Source of the DNA: Plantago elongata
Lineage: Eukaryota; Streptophyta; Magnoliopsida; Lamiales; Plantaginaceae
Assembly (NCBI GenBank): GCA_036897095.1
Contig: JAYMSP010000116.1
Span: forward strand, 16,037-80,036
Length of the DNA: 64,000 bases
Reading direction: 5' to 3'
Made by a program: the position numbers and the translations under genes. A model generated the notes under the pieces. The model saw nothing but the letters and a program-made list of their open reading frames with translations. It had not been told where the DNA came from and did not search any database. Positions 1 through 12,706 of the stretch are shown piece after piece. Position 1 is the first letter of the stretch, and the number at the start of each line of letters is the position of its first letter.

Positions 1-1481
1 ACCAGGAATTGCAACGTAATCCATCTCCTCCTCATCTCCCGAGGAATAATTCTTTGACTTCCATTTTGCAGCCTTCTCCAATCGCTTCCTTCTCCGAATC
101 TGCCAAAAAAGAAATGCAACCACAGCAATCAATAGAACCCCTGACGTCGGTAACAAAACCGCCGCCAATATTGGAAAATCGGATCCATTCCCCCCAACAT
201 CCACAACCACCACCAATTTCACAAATCCCACCCAATTTGCATCATCCCGTGAGCTCGATCTCAAGAACAACGAACCTAACGAACCATTGATAACATAACA
301 CAACCCCGAAGTCTGACTAAAGAAAAGCCCCAAACACGAGCAGTTCCTCGTACACATATCCTGACAAGCAGATACATTCACATTACGCATAGCAGGTTCT
401 GTAAACCCATTCGAAAAGTAATCCAAATCCGCCCTCAAACTCTCATACTTCACCTCACCAGGATCAGTCACAGAATTCCCATCACAGTCCCCCGGTAAAC
501 CCAGATCACCTTCCACCGGGACACAATTCCCATTAGTCACCGTCTGATTCACACGAAACGCCGAACATACACACGAATGCCTACTCGAATCACCCCCACT
601 AGTACAAACACCTAGCTGCCTACAAACATAAGGAACACGACAATCATCAACAGGACTCTCAAAATCACGACTCGATCTTTCGACCGAATTAAACCTAAAA
701 ACCCTAACAACCCCATCATGATCCATCTTCAAGTACCGAAAACCCGACGAGTTCTCCGGCAAGCTAACCCTAATCACAATCTCCACCCCATTCTCCCCCA
801 TCAAATACACACCCGTATCATTCACACTCATATACCCAACTCCGAAATTCGTATCGATAGTCGCCATCGGATCCATTGATAGCCTCCAGTAATCCATACC
901 TTTCCACTTGAACACAGCATCTCTCTCACCAACCACCAACCTATAATCTCCTTCCGACAAATCCGAATCGTCCACCGAAGAAACCAAATAGCTTCCAGTT
1001 CTCAACCTCTGTCCAGCCAAAACCACATCAGTCGGGTAATCGAAACTCTCCCATAACCAATTCCCAAATTCGTTAACCAAAACCAAATTCCCCGATTCCA
1101 GCAACTGCATGGACGAGATAGAAGACAGATTACTCGGCGTTGACCAGACCAATTGCTCCGTTTCATTGAAGAGTGCTAGACCGTTACTGGTGAAGGTGAG
1201 CTTCGACGATTTCGAAATTGGGAAATTCCGATTGGCGGACCATACGATTTGATTGGACGCGACATGGACGATGACGAAGAAGAACGCGTCCTGTTCGGGC
1301 CTGGCGTTTGTGATTCGGGCCTGAAAGGTGTTGTTTCGAGAAGCTAGAAAAGCTCCGGAGCTGATATTGTCGACGTAGTGGAGGTTGGGGCGGTGAAATT
1401 GGGGGTTATTGAGTTTATACAAAGCGGACCCGAAATCGTAAACGAAGGCAAGAAGATTAACAAGAAGTAGAATCCCATCAT
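1..1481 (-). CDS. G-type lectin S-receptor-like serine/threonine kinase, 5' part, with frameshift
   Basis: Partial plasma-membrane receptor kinase; the window edge cuts it just after the membrane segment, so the kinase domain is not seen. The intron-less coding strand encodes a signal peptide starting MMGFYFLLIFLPSF, a B-lectin domain (about residues 35-160, with VWSANRNFPIS and WESFDYPTD), a cysteine-rich EGF/PAN region (about 275-425, with CQDMCTRNCSCLGLFF), a transmembrane helix (about 437-457, PILAAVLLPTSGVLLIAVV), a basic stop-transfer stretch and the juxtamembrane DYVAIPG at the edge. Order and motifs match the Arabidopsis At5g35370 type as I recall it. The start at 1481 gives the secretion signal, but it is out of frame with the rest: one base is missing in the GGGG run at 1387-1390 (+ strand). 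From there to position 1 the frame is open. It is either a young pseudogene or a consensus error. Family confidence is high; functional state is uncertain. Confidence 0.86.
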
Positions 1482-1561
1482 TTGATGATGATGTGAAAAT
1501 GGTGGAGATAGGAGGATTGGAGATAGGTTTGGTTGTTGGTAGTAGTAGATAGCTGCTGCAT
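1478..1561 (-). promoter_or_regulatory. Short upstream ORF overlapping the receptor kinase start
   Basis: An ATG at 1561 opens a 27-codon reading frame beginning MQQLSTTTNNQ. Its TGA stop (1480-1478) overlaps the ATGATG used by the receptor kinase. Overlapping stop/start arrangements of this kind can reduce or couple downstream initiation. Whether the 5' UTR reaches 1561 is not known from sequence alone. Confidence 0.35.
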
Positions 1562-2052
1562 TGTTGTTGTTGTTGTTTATTGACTAAGAGGTTTACTGAG
1601 TTGAAATTGGAGGGTGATTAATGGTGTGGGGATGAGTTGACCTGTGTGAGAGTGATGGGGAGTGGGGTCCAGGTGGAGTTGGAGGGGAGCCGCCGTGATA
1701 CGGCGGTGGGCGGTGGTGGAGGAATGGGGATGGTTTAACTGCTTTGTTTGTCTTCATCTGTTTGATGGATTGGCTGCTAGTTGGATGGTGGATATTCTAA
1801 TTGTTGGCTTGGGTTTGTCTTTTTGTCAAACTTTCGCATGTGAAGTAGTAGTAGGTTGAATTAATGAATGGCTATGTGTAATTTCTAAAACTAGCTGCGT
1901 AGGCATGTTGCGGCTTTTGACTAATAAGCGCGCCAAATGCTCCGAACTTAAACCGGAAATCAAATTGGTACCCGAAATGCATCTAATACTCACTCATAAA
2001 TCGCATCGTCTGGAATTCAATTTTATACAATTTAAGTTGTCTTAAAAATATA

Positions 2053-2185
2053 TTTTCTCTGTCCGATAAGACTGAAATGATTTAACATTAAACATTTTAA
2101 AAAAATATGTTGATGGGTTTTATAGAAATATGTGGTTAATAATGAGTTTAATATATTAATTGAGTAGAAAAGTATATAGTAACCT
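2053..2185. repeat. MITE-like fragment related to the element at 61.85 kb
   Basis: The internal stretch around 2115-2175 (motif atatgtggttaataatgag followed by tttaatatattaattg) reads almost like the inside of the inverted-repeat element at 61846-62084 (atgtggttacgaacgag then tttgatatattaattg). The left edge ttctctgtccgataagact resembles a worn Stowaway terminus. No clean right terminus is visible, so this is called a fragment. Confidence 0.4.
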
Positions 2186-3738
2186 TAATGTGTACTGGGA
2201 GGGGTCAAAACAAAAAAAAAGTAAGAGTATGGCGCATGCAAATGAAAAATGATGTACCTCCTGACTTGTTTGTTTTGAAAGATAAATGGTTGATTGGCAT
2301 GGCACTCAAATGGCTATTTAAATGGAATTTTGGTGAAATTATGTTTGAAATGAAATTGAAATAAGATATTTAAAGTGTATTTTAGGTGAAATTAATATTC
2401 ATTGAGTCAAATTGAGACATTTAAATGTCTGGTTAATCAGTCCTAAAGTGAATATTGACATGGTCAAATAATTTATGTCTGGTATAGTTAATGTAAAGAA
2501 ACCGAAAGTCTTGTTAAAAAATTGGGTCGACAATGAAATTCATAGCTTTAAAAGTTGGATATGGGTTGATTCAGTGAAGAGAGGTTGATATATGGCAGGT
2601 GGGAGTTGTGACATTAATATCAAGTGGGAAGTGGGAATAATAGAGTTGTAATTTAGTCAACAAACAAAGACAAATAAATAATATATTATGGATTTATGGA
2701 TATACTTGTACTTAATATTTCTACTAATGACAATAACCTGTGATCCGGTCATCAATTTAACAAACTTGCGTATTTAGTCAATGACGTAGCAGTGTAATTA
2801 ACCAAACAACGACCATGAATCTTGTTTTGTTGTTCCTTTTAAGAATTTCCGTTTATAAGGCCAACATATGCAGCCTGCAAATGGTTGTATGAATTTATAT
2901 TTTAAGCAAAATGTTTTCTTGCTAATAAAATGTATTCTTATTTTTAAAGAATATAAATATTCGTATCTATAAATAATTATTTATGCAGAGTTATATGTAT
3001 ATGTTTTAAATGTATGTGTGTAAATTAGAAACTCATGTAGAAAATTATAGTCGAAGGCCGTTTGCCACGAAGTATTATATAAATAGCTGGTTGAACATAG
3101 TGTTGTAATTCAGACAATGATGGTTACTATAATATTGTAACTTAACGAGTTACAATATATTGTTGTAAGTGCAATTCAAGGCAGTTTTTAGAATATTATT
3201 AGTGTAGGAGGTAGCCCGCCGCACATCTTTCTATCTATATATATATTATAAAGCCAAGTTTTTATTCCAACAGATTTCTATACTACTTTCCTCAATTTTC
3301 ATTGTGGGAATTTCTTTCAAATTTTGTGTATTTCTTTGAAGGAGTAAAAAAAAAAACTAAATATGGTATAGAATCCTTTTCAAACCCGTTTCCTTCTTTT
3401 CCACAAATCCCATGAGGAGGTAGGCGCGGGGATTGCGGTGGTTGTGGCTATAGGGGAAGAGGAGGAGGGAGAGGAAGACTGTTGGGGATTCTCGATTCCA
3501 TGAGGCACCATGCGAGGGGTCGGGGGATAGTGGGGCCCCAACCAGGCGGGTGTGGTTGTCATAAGGGGAGGTGGCCTTTGAGGAAGAGGAGGGAGAAGAT
3601 GGTGGGTGGTGTGAAGAATTTCTTAGAAATGGAGAAGAGAAGAGAAGAAAAGAGTAGAACTGTAGAAGAGAAGAGAAGAGAAGAAATGGTTGTTAATAGA
3701 AGTAGATTTAGGGTAAAATTTGTAAAATAACAATGGTC

Positions 3739-3915
3739 TAACGGATAAACGGATATCCGCGGATATCCAGTGGATTTATCCGTTTTATCCGTTCAAAACG
3801 GATGAAGAAAACCTCCACCCGCGATCCGATCAATTTCTTAACGAATCGATCCGATCCGGTCCATTTTAGCGGACAAGCGGCACGGATTTGCGGATCCGGA
3901 TGAAATGAGCAGCCC
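3739..3915. repeat. Palindrome-rich block, possible hAT-type transposon end
   Basis: The block is packed with GGAT/ATCC words and contains a perfect 18-bp palindrome at 3751-3768 (ggatatccgcggatatcc). It ends with gagcagcccta, whose reverse (tagggctgctc) resembles the outer end of many plant hAT elements. No second terminus or target duplication was identified, so the classification is tentative. Confidence 0.35.
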
Positions 3916-4780
3916 TATGTGCCACATACCACCGCAAGATTAAAAAATTAAAATAATTAAAATTATATATGTAGAACAATAATCTTTTTGTGTGTAGTGG
4001 GATGACCATATACACCGCGGGGTTGTTGTGCATAACCATATTAATTATGTTGTATACTTTTGTATTTTATTTGGTCCGGTTTGATAGATACAAATGGTTT
4101 TCTAAAATATATGTGTTACTACTAATTAACATGTGGGTACAGTAGTACCCGATACAAATATATATTATCAACCCATCGAGTCCCGAACGAATAACTAAGG
4201 CTGGATCATACCCCTTTCAAAGTATATATGTCATGAGTAGTTGTATTTTTACATAGAAAAATTTATAATAGTTAGTATAAATAAATATTTAATAATATAA
4301 TAATAGATAAAGAAGGACTCACGCTGATATCACGATCAATATTATTTATATAAGTTTGACTATCTTATTTTTTTATGAATTTATTTTTATCCTTTACTTT
4401 TTATATATTGAAAATTATGCCGTTATATCACCCCATGTAATTACTAATACTATACGAAATTGGACCAGGGCTATACGCCTGGCAAAATTGCCAATGGACT
4501 TGGACATGCAATTATAATAGTCTGGGCTTGGACATTCTAAAATGCCAACTCTTCCATCAGCCCATTTGATTCACAGAAACAGTGATTCCAATTTGTGTAC
4601 TTTGAAGTTTCAACTGAAGACCCATAAAATTGACCGGAACAATTAAAAGGGAGACTCACTTGGAAGTATTCATTTAAAAATAATAATTTAAAAATAATGT
4701 GCATTCTATAATATAACAAAAACTCATATATCGTCACACTAATGTATAATATTAAGTGTGAAAACTACATCATATTTAAG

Positions 4781-4781
<1 letters not shown>

Positions 4782-4812
<31 letters not shown>
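4782..4812. repeat. ATT trinucleotide microsatellite
   Basis: About ten uninterrupted ATT units in intergenic DNA. Likely length-polymorphic; no other role visible. Confidence 0.9.
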
Positions 4813-4813
<1 letters not shown>

Positions 4814-6173
4814 ATATGATACATTAAATTAGACGTTATCTAAAAAAAAAATTAAACCTCTTTTGTATTTTTACCATCAAACTAGATCCTGGCGTAATTT
4901 TTCCTAATTAGAACTCCATTTAAACTCATGAAAGTTTGACGAATCTTCATATTGGATCTTTGGAGCTCCCTAAATGTGGAGTTCAAAATAAAGGAAAATG
5001 AAATAAATTGTAATATTGCTGATTAAAATATGAAAGTGACCCACTACAATGTACCAATTTCAAAATTTCCTTCAATGTGACGAGCTAAACTTGTTTGTAC
5101 TTCCATTGATTGTCAATAAAATAAAATTACAATTGTGATTCTCATGAAAATGTTTGAAGTTTTAGCCGTCAATTTGTGATAGTATTATTTATTTAGTATT
5201 TGTCAATTTTAGACAGTAGAGCATTAATAATTAAATATTGATTGGTGAATCTATCGTTAACATGAAAATGACCACATTGCAAATGGAATTTTGTACGATA
5301 GATTCTGGTGATGTTGTTTAAATATAATATTAACGCGTTTATATTTTTTAACAAAATAAATTTCACATTTGTTACTTCTAAATGGTCTTATTTGTTAGAT
5401 GCTGCAGGCCTCGTTTAACTTATTCATTCTCCTGTTTGCTGAAAGCAAACAAAGGGATAATTAATGATAGATCTCATTTAAATACTAATTAAATTTTTTC
5501 GAACCTGTTTGTATATTTTTGTCTGACTATGTAAAATCATTTGCAAATGCAATTGATAAAATTGAATATTGTAAAAAAAATTAACTTATGGAGATGAGTA
5601 TGTGGAAGGCTCCCCTGTTAAATTTTGTTAATCTATCTATGCAGAAAACATTATCATTATCATGTTTTATTAAAAAAAAATCTAAAAGCCGAATCATATA
5701 CATTTTGTGGCCGAAATTATTTTCCTTACCTTGTCCATACATAGATTTCCCCCTGTTTGTACATATAAAAGCCTTTTCTTTTGTATGAGAAGCACTAAAT
5801 ATAATTAAGATAATATACTTTCTTCACATCAAGAATTCTAAAGTACTCTCCACCCAAATTAGGAGATTATGTCAAAAGTTTATGTTGGAAGTCGTTTTAC
5901 TTCGGATTCGTTCCGCTCTAACAAAAGTGGTTAGAATTTACCTAGGACTTCTTTTAGAGATAATATCGTATTCAAGATATTTTTTCTTTTATTATTAGGA
6001 GACAACATATCTAAGATTTTCGTTATGGCCATAGATCTAGGAGAAGAAGGTAATTGCCAGATTCTCCTAAATAATAAGATAAGTAGATTATTAAGTATCT
6101 TCTATTTTATTCATGTCAATCAGATACTTATTGATATGCCCGCTTTGCGTGCACTGACTAGGTCAACATCTAT

Positions 6174-6310
6174 TCGCGACCCTTCCCCTCTAATGGACGA
6201 ACCCGTTCTTAGAAATATCAAATTCACCACTACCATGGCGAAAACCTATTTGCGGCCCTACCCCCGTAATAGGCGAACCCGTTTTTAAAAACACCAAATC
6301 CGCCACTAAT
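6174..6310. repeat. Two diverged copies of a ~64-bp unit
   Basis: Two adjacent stretches share the order (gcgaccctt/gcggcccta)-cccc-taat-gg-cgaacccgtt-aaa-at/ac-caaat-c-ccacta. Copy one starts near 6174 and copy two near 6252. They look like an old tandem duplication in non-coding DNA. Confidence 0.45.
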
Positions 6311-7194
6311 CCGTACCACATATTACTCTCAAAAAACTATATTTCATCAGTTTCACTTTGACAAAATTTATATTTTCTCATCATCAAGTACTAAATAAAT
6401 TCTTTAAATTTATACAAGATCGTACTGTACGTATGTACAAACGACATGATCCAAATTAAGTCCGAACCTTAAATGGAGACCGGAAATTCAAGTTTGGATA
6501 CACTTTGAAAATTTGATATATGGCGAAATGGAGTTTATATTATACGTGGGATTGAAATCTAAGGATATCGCCTCCCCTAGATAGGGAATTATGTTAGAAA
6601 TTGCATGTCTTACGGTACCTCCTATTGCAGGCCGGAGAGAATATAATTGGAACCCAAATTACGTTATAAATGCCATTGCTAGCACGTAATGTGACACTAT
6701 AGGCCGATGAATGAATGTCAACGGTATTTATAATTTATATGTATCTACATAGGAATATTCTTCACTTGTTCAGGATAGATTTATCATTTATGTAGTGGAA
6801 TCATTTAGAATCTGGAGTCTTCAACTCATCACATGATCATAAATATATGGACTGATGGACACTAACTCATAAAATCATTTTACTCCAACCGAATTTATCT
6901 TCCCACATACCCGAATAAATTTAACATAAAAATAGATAAAATAAAAGTGATGATAATAAAAATAAAAAGATAGTGAATAAAATATGACAAGTAGTGACTA
7001 ATTTGAGATATATTAAAATAGTGGAATAATGAATGATAAAGAAAAATAAAGCTAGTGTAAATAGATCATGTTTACCATTATATTTTCAGTTAGCTTTCCA
7101 GTTCTATGAGTTTTCTTTTTATAAAAACTATGTGAACGCACTATTATTTATAACAAGCCAGTTAGTAAAAGCTAATTAAGTAACTTGTTGAAAA

Positions 7195-7260
7195 AAATAG
7201 AAGCTACTTGACAAACTACCAGCTACCTTTTCAGCTAATTTTGCTAAACAGAGTCATAAA
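7195..7260. repeat. Dispersed repeat copy shared with the 62.2 kb region
   Basis: The words actaccagctaccttttcag and ctaattttgctaaaca are found again, inverted and slightly diverged, at about 62208-62260. The AGCTAATTTTGC core is typical of terminal regions of non-autonomous DNA transposons. Boundaries are uncertain. Confidence 0.45.
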
Positions 7261-7768
7261 GTATTTGATATTTTATAATATATAATGAAATTGTTTCATT
7301 ATTTATTAGTATTTAGCAAATTCGCTAATATGCTAGTTGGTATTTTGTTAAACAAAACAAAATTGCATCACTATTATTTTTCTTCTCCTTTAAGCTTTCT
7401 CATCATAATATTAGTTTATAGGAGAAAATATTATTTTGCACAATTTAGTAATTTAAAAATTCTCTTTTTTATCAAAATCTTTATTAAATATATATTGTAA
7501 TATACCTGATATATAGAATTACATCTCATATTAATACTCTAATAATACCTATCTTCTGCGTAACATAAGAAACGCTGTTCTTCTCTCACATTTAAATTTT
7601 GTTATGATATTTTGTACTTCAGCTGAGTGATAATAAGCTTTTACCAATTCCAAAACAACAAATTTACCCATTAAATGACAAATTTTAATTAAACGTAGTC
7701 ATCAGCTACCTGCATTACAAATTATACATTACGTCCAAAAAGTCGTTTCATGGAGAAGGACAACTTAG

Positions 7769-7775
7769 TATAAAA
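7769..7775 (+). promoter_or_regulatory. Candidate TATA box of the ammonium transporter
   Basis: TATAAAA lies 129 bp upstream of the AMT start codon. That leaves a plausible 5' UTR of about 100 bases after a transcription start some 30 bp downstream. Position and match are good, but no transcript evidence is available here. Confidence 0.5.
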
Positions 7776-7903
7776 CTCCTCCCATTTAGTGGTGTGACAG
7801 TTAGAAAGAAGGAATTTTTTTGTTAGCTAGCTAAGGGGAAGCGAGCTTATATCCTCCAAAAAAAATTTCTCCTAAACTAACTAGCTCCCACAACAAAGGA
7901 ACC

Positions 7904-10900
7904 ATGTCCATCAACTCCAGCTACGTGCCATCAGCCTACCAGGCCTACACCTCAGCCGCTGTCCCCGACTGGCTAAATAAAGGCGACAACGCATGGCAAA
8001 TGACCTCTGCCACCCTAGTCGGACTTCAAAGTGTCCCGGGGTTAGTCATCCTCTACGGGAGCATCGTCAAAAAGAAATGGGCAGTTAACTCCGCCTTCAT
8101 GGCTCTTTATGCCTTTGCAGCCGTTGTCTTATGCTGGGTAAATACTAATGAATTATATCTTGTCGGAAAGTTTCAAGTCATAAACGACTAAAGCATTTGG
8201 TAATTTCAATAATATACATAATTTCATTTCGTTGCGAATAGCAATTTGCAGTGTCGAAATATCGACATTGGTGTGTTTTAATTATTTATAATGTTTAATT
8301 AATGATTGATCTATGACAGGTAATATGGGCTTACAAAATGTCGTTCGGGGAGCGACTCCTACCCTTCTGGGGGAAAGCAGGGCCCGCACTAGGACAAAAC
8401 TTCCTTATCAACCAGGCTATGCTACCCGCCACCACCCACTACCATAAAGACGGCACATTGGAGACGGCCATGGTCACACCGTACTACCCTATGGCATCCA
8501 TGGTGTGGTTCCAATGTGTTTTCGCATGCATAGCGGTTATTCTATTGGCCGGTTCTTTGTTAGGGAGGATGAATATCAAGGCTTGGATGTTGTTCGTGCC
8601 ACTATGGCTAACGTTATCGTACACCGTAGGGGCATTCAGCTTATGGGGCGGCGGATTCCTTTTCCACTGGGGAGTGATGGATTATTCCGGTGGCTATGTC
8701 ATTCATCTCTCGTCCGGAATTGCCGGCATCACCGCAGCTTACTGGGTTAGTGATTTATTAGCATTAATCTAGCATCGTCCGGATCCATTTGTCCTTATTA
8801 GTTTTTAATACTTGATTTTGATTACATATAAGAAATACTATAAAATAAGGTCCACATAACTTATGTTGTTGTTTGTAAGAGCAACTGACTTTTAAGTCTA
8901 GAAAATGACTAATTTGATTCCTTAAATATTCAGCAAAAGTTGTCATATCTCAATTTAACCAAAGTATCGAAAAAGAGAAAAAAAATCAAAAAAATAAATA
9001 AATGAAGATTTTATGTGATTTTTCTCAATTTTTGAAATTTAACAGTTTGACCGATCGAGTTTTTAAAAATTCGTAATGAATAGATTATGTTATTATTTTA
9101 AATTGTTAGTATTGAAAGATTAAGTTACAGTTTTAACGTATTTTGTTAATTTTTTAAGAGACAATATGATTGTTTTAATGCATTGGCAATGTACGTTTTC
9201 ACTAAAATTTTAACCCCTTTTGTTAATTTTTAAACATGTCAAGTGATGATTTTAAGGACCAACATGATATTTTTATGATGACATGTTACAGTTTTAAGTT
9301 CTAATACCATTAAACATGACTAAAAATTTCAGGAAGCTATTAAAATATCAATAAACAATCTTAAAATAAGCAACTTGAACATGTAGACATTCAAAGAGTT
9401 AAAACATTTGTTCTCGTAGAAGAAAATTACAATAAATATACATTCGGTATTTTTTCTTTATGCAAATGCAATTGCGGTGTTAAACTAGGCTTTTTCTTCC
9501 AATCAAACTTGGTGAACTTCAATTTTCTATCTTTTATTGCATGTGCTTGTTGTTTCAATAATATAACTTGATGTATTTATCACACCTATATAAAACATTC
9601 AATAACTGAGTTAAAATCATAATAATTCTCGTTAGAACTATCACTTCGCTACTTAAAAAATAAAGAAGCAATGTTTAACACATGCTAAAAACAGTAACAC
9701 TGATATGTAAAATCATAACAATACATTTTCAAACAATAACAAAGCATAAACATGCAACACAAGCTAAAAGCAGTAACATTAATACATAAAATCATAATTA
9801 TAGCTCTTAAAAATATAACAAAACATTTGTAAAAAATCAATTCATAAATATTTTGCATAAGCTGAAACTATGTTATTGATGCTTAAAATTACAACAATAA
9901 GTCTTATTACTATAATATATGTACTAAAAACAATAATATGCATCTACTCAACATAAGATGAATATAGTATGTTAATGCTTATAACCATAACATTACATCT
10001 TAAAATTACAAAAACATCTTTTAAAACTATAACAACGCACGAACATTTAACACAAGTTAAAGGCAATAACATTGATGCTTAACCCATAGTGCATCCTAAA
10101 GATATAATAGTACCTTTTAAAACTATAACACATCATTTGTAAAAATCAAATCATAAATATTTCACGAGGGGTTAAAAACACCAACCAATGTTGCTGCTTA
10201 AAACTACAATAATAGGTTTTGAAACTATAACATTTGTGTTATATCAATAATAAACGGAAGCATTCAACATAAGCTAAACCATACCAATGATGCTTACATG
10301 TATAACAAAGCACGAACATGCAACACATGCTAAAAAACCGGTAATATTAGTATTTAAAACCATAATAGTATATTTTAAAACTATAATAATGTCTCTTAAA
10401 ATTATGACAAAACATTTTTAAAAAATCAAACCATAAATATTTCATCAGAGGCTAAAAATACTAACGTTGCTACTTAAAGTAAAAATAGTAGGTCTGAAAA
10501 CTATAACAAACGATACTTAAAACTATAACAAACTGAAATATTAAACATAAAGTAAATCCATAACAACGATACTTAAAACTATCATACCATCTCTTAAAAC
10601 CATAACAAATCACCAGATCGCGAAATTCAATTTTTACTGTACGAATTTCAGATCTAAAACCAGATCTGGAAACATGAGATCGTGAAATCAACGAAAAACG
10701 ACAATTAAAAGGTCAAATTTCACTTCTGATTGAGATTTTAAAGAAAAAAAGCAAGATGAATTTGTTGATTTGAAGATTTTAGCCTTTGGATTTGAAAATT
10801 CGGTGGAAATTCGGCATGATCCGGTGAAAATTCGGCAAAATTAGATAGATAGTGAGAGAAATAATAATTTTCGACGATGGTTCCGGCGGAGAGAGAGAGC

Positions 10901-12421
10901 GGCGGTGGATACGGTGACGGTTTCCGGCGAAGATAGAGGACGATGATGGATTCGGCGGCGGTTTGATGGGTTTTGTGAAATTTGGGAGAATATATTATTA
11001 TTTGTGTATTTATATAAAAGCTAATAACCGATTTGTAATGGTTTTAACTGGTTCTTTATTGTAGATACCAGATTTTCTTATAGATTAGAAAACATATACT
11101 TTTACTATACTTACTCCTCAATATATAGTAATGATGAAAGACAAGTATTTGGCATATTGATGATAAAATTGAGTGACAAATATGACATACTATTGAAGAT
11201 GCGTCAAGCTATTTGTCACCATGCCCCCAAAGTATCGTTCTTTCATTCATTTTCTTATTATTTCGACTCTTTAAACCACGGCTAGTAAACCGTTATGGCA
11301 TAACATTCGTTTCCCTTCATCTTTTCACTTGCAATTTCATAACCATTTGACCAACTTATAACTTTTATTCTTATTTTAAAGATGAAAATAGTTAATTTTA
11401 CGAGATGTGTAATATATAGAATAAAAAAAATCATATTGAGACGGACAATCTAACAAAATAAAAATAATTTTCAGGTGGGTCCGAGGACGAAAGCTGATAG
11501 AGAGAGGTTTCCACCAAACAATGTGTTGCTAACACTGGCAGGGGCAGGGCTATTGTGGATGGGATGGGCGGGGTTCAATGGCGGTGACCCCTACAGCGCC
11601 AACATCGACTCTTCTATGGCCGTGCTCAACACCAACATATGCGCAGCCACTAGCATGCTCGTATGGACATGGCTAGATGTCATATTTTTCGGCAAGCCTT
11701 CAGTTATCGGTGCAGTTCAGGGGATGATCACTGGCCTTGTGTGCATTACCCCAGGCGCAGGTAAAATTTAATTCCTAATATATAAATACATGTCTCATGT
11801 TAGGGGCAAACAACTAACATTGCATATTATATCCTAATATAATGCCCATAATGAATAAAATTTGAGTTTTTCATTGTTAACAAAATACTCTTAATAGGCC
11901 TTGTTCAAGGATGGGCGGCGATTGTCATGGGAATCCTTTCCGGCAGTGTGCCATGGTTCACAATGATGATAGTCCACAAACGGTGGTGGCTCCTCCAGGC
12001 CATCGATGACACCCTCGGTGTCTTCCACACCCATGCGGTGGCTGGGTACTTAGGTGGCATCCTCACTGGCCTCTTTGCTGAGCCAGTTCTTTGTTCCCTC
12101 TTCTTGCCAGTCACAAATTCGAGAGGTGGTGTTTATGGTGGTGTTGGTGGCATGCAAATCCTGAAACAAATAGTTGGAGGTGGTTTTATTATTGGGTGGA
12201 ACATTGTCGCCACGTCCATCATTTGCGTGGTGGTACGTTTAATAGTTCCACTTCGAATGTCAGAGGAACAATTGTTGATTGGAGATGATGCGGTGCATGG
12301 GGAGGAGGCCTATGCTTTGTGGGGAGATGGGGAGAAGTATGATTCGACCAAGCACGGCCCCTCAAGAGATGAGCAAACACCGCTCCAAAAGGAGTCTAGT
12401 GGCACAACACAAGTGGTATAG
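7904..12421 (+). CDS. AMT2: AMT2-type ammonium transporter
   Basis: Plasma-membrane ammonium channel/transporter of the AMT/MEP/Rh family, MEP-like AMT2/AMT3 clade, 489 residues. Exons: 7904-8137, 8320-8745, 11475-11760, 11898-12421. The N-terminus [10 protein letters not shown] and [20 protein letters not shown] is typical of AMT2. The pore twin histidines are H207 ([13 protein letters not shown]) and H361 ([14 protein letters not shown]); the binding-site aspartate is D199. The cytoplasmic C-terminus carries [12 protein letters not shown], aligned with the region whose threonine phosphorylation shuts AMT trimers in the wider family. Length agrees with Arabidopsis AMT2 (about 475). A TATA box lies 129 bp upstream. 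Intron 2 is unusually long (2,729 bp) because of repeat insertion; coding sequence shows no damage. Clade assignment is from memory of motifs, not a tree. Confidence 0.95.
9600..10620. repeat. Tandem repeat block (~285-bp unit) in AMT intron 2
   Basis: A diverged tandem array lies inside intron 2. The marker aatc-a-tcataaatattt recurs at about 9840, 10145 and 10427. A second marker, (gcacgaac)atgcaacac-gctaaaa, recurs at about 9747, 10037 and 10311. Both give a period near 275-300 bp. Between markers the phrase aaaactataaca appears repeatedly on a finer scale. It encodes nothing. Flanks at 8950-9300 and 10620-11040 may belong to the same inserted element. Confidence 0.6.
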
Positions 12422-12706
12422 ATTGCGGGGAGTAATGGGGACACACACACACACGATGATATTGAATTCTAAATTCACGTTTTTTAAAAGTTTCCATTTT
12501 ACATTTACAATGCGTTATCGAATTATTAACATGTTTGATTTGTGTGTAAATATATACAATACAATGTTTTAATGCATTTTATTGAATACATTTTTACCAA
12601 TTAACAATTATTGCACTCCAATAAATAAAGTGAAATACATTACCGAGAATAATCCAAAGTATGTAACAGTTTAGCTATCCAAATCCAATACTGTGAGTAT
12701 AATCAT

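Larger units (their letters stand above)
1562..7768. other. Gene-poor interval between receptor kinase and ammonium transporter
   Basis: About 6.2 kb without a supportable gene. It begins with the divergent upstream region of the receptor kinase; a TTGACC W-box-like core lies at 1637-1642. The rest is AT-rich with short meaningless ORFs. Recognisable pieces are listed separately: a MITE-like stretch near 2050-2185, a palindromic GC-richer block at 3739-3915, an ATT microsatellite at 4782-4812, a diverged tandem pair at about 6174-6310, and a repeat near 7195-7260 that recurs at 62.2 kb. Confidence 0.6.

Noticed and set aside
3380-3730. Overlapping short ORFs rich in proline/serine or arginine/glutamate
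   Set aside because: They arise from purine-rich repeats (agaagagaag) and show no domain or splice structure.
8764-8946. Minus-strand ORF in AMT intron 2
   Set aside because: AT-rich intronic sequence, no homology recognised.
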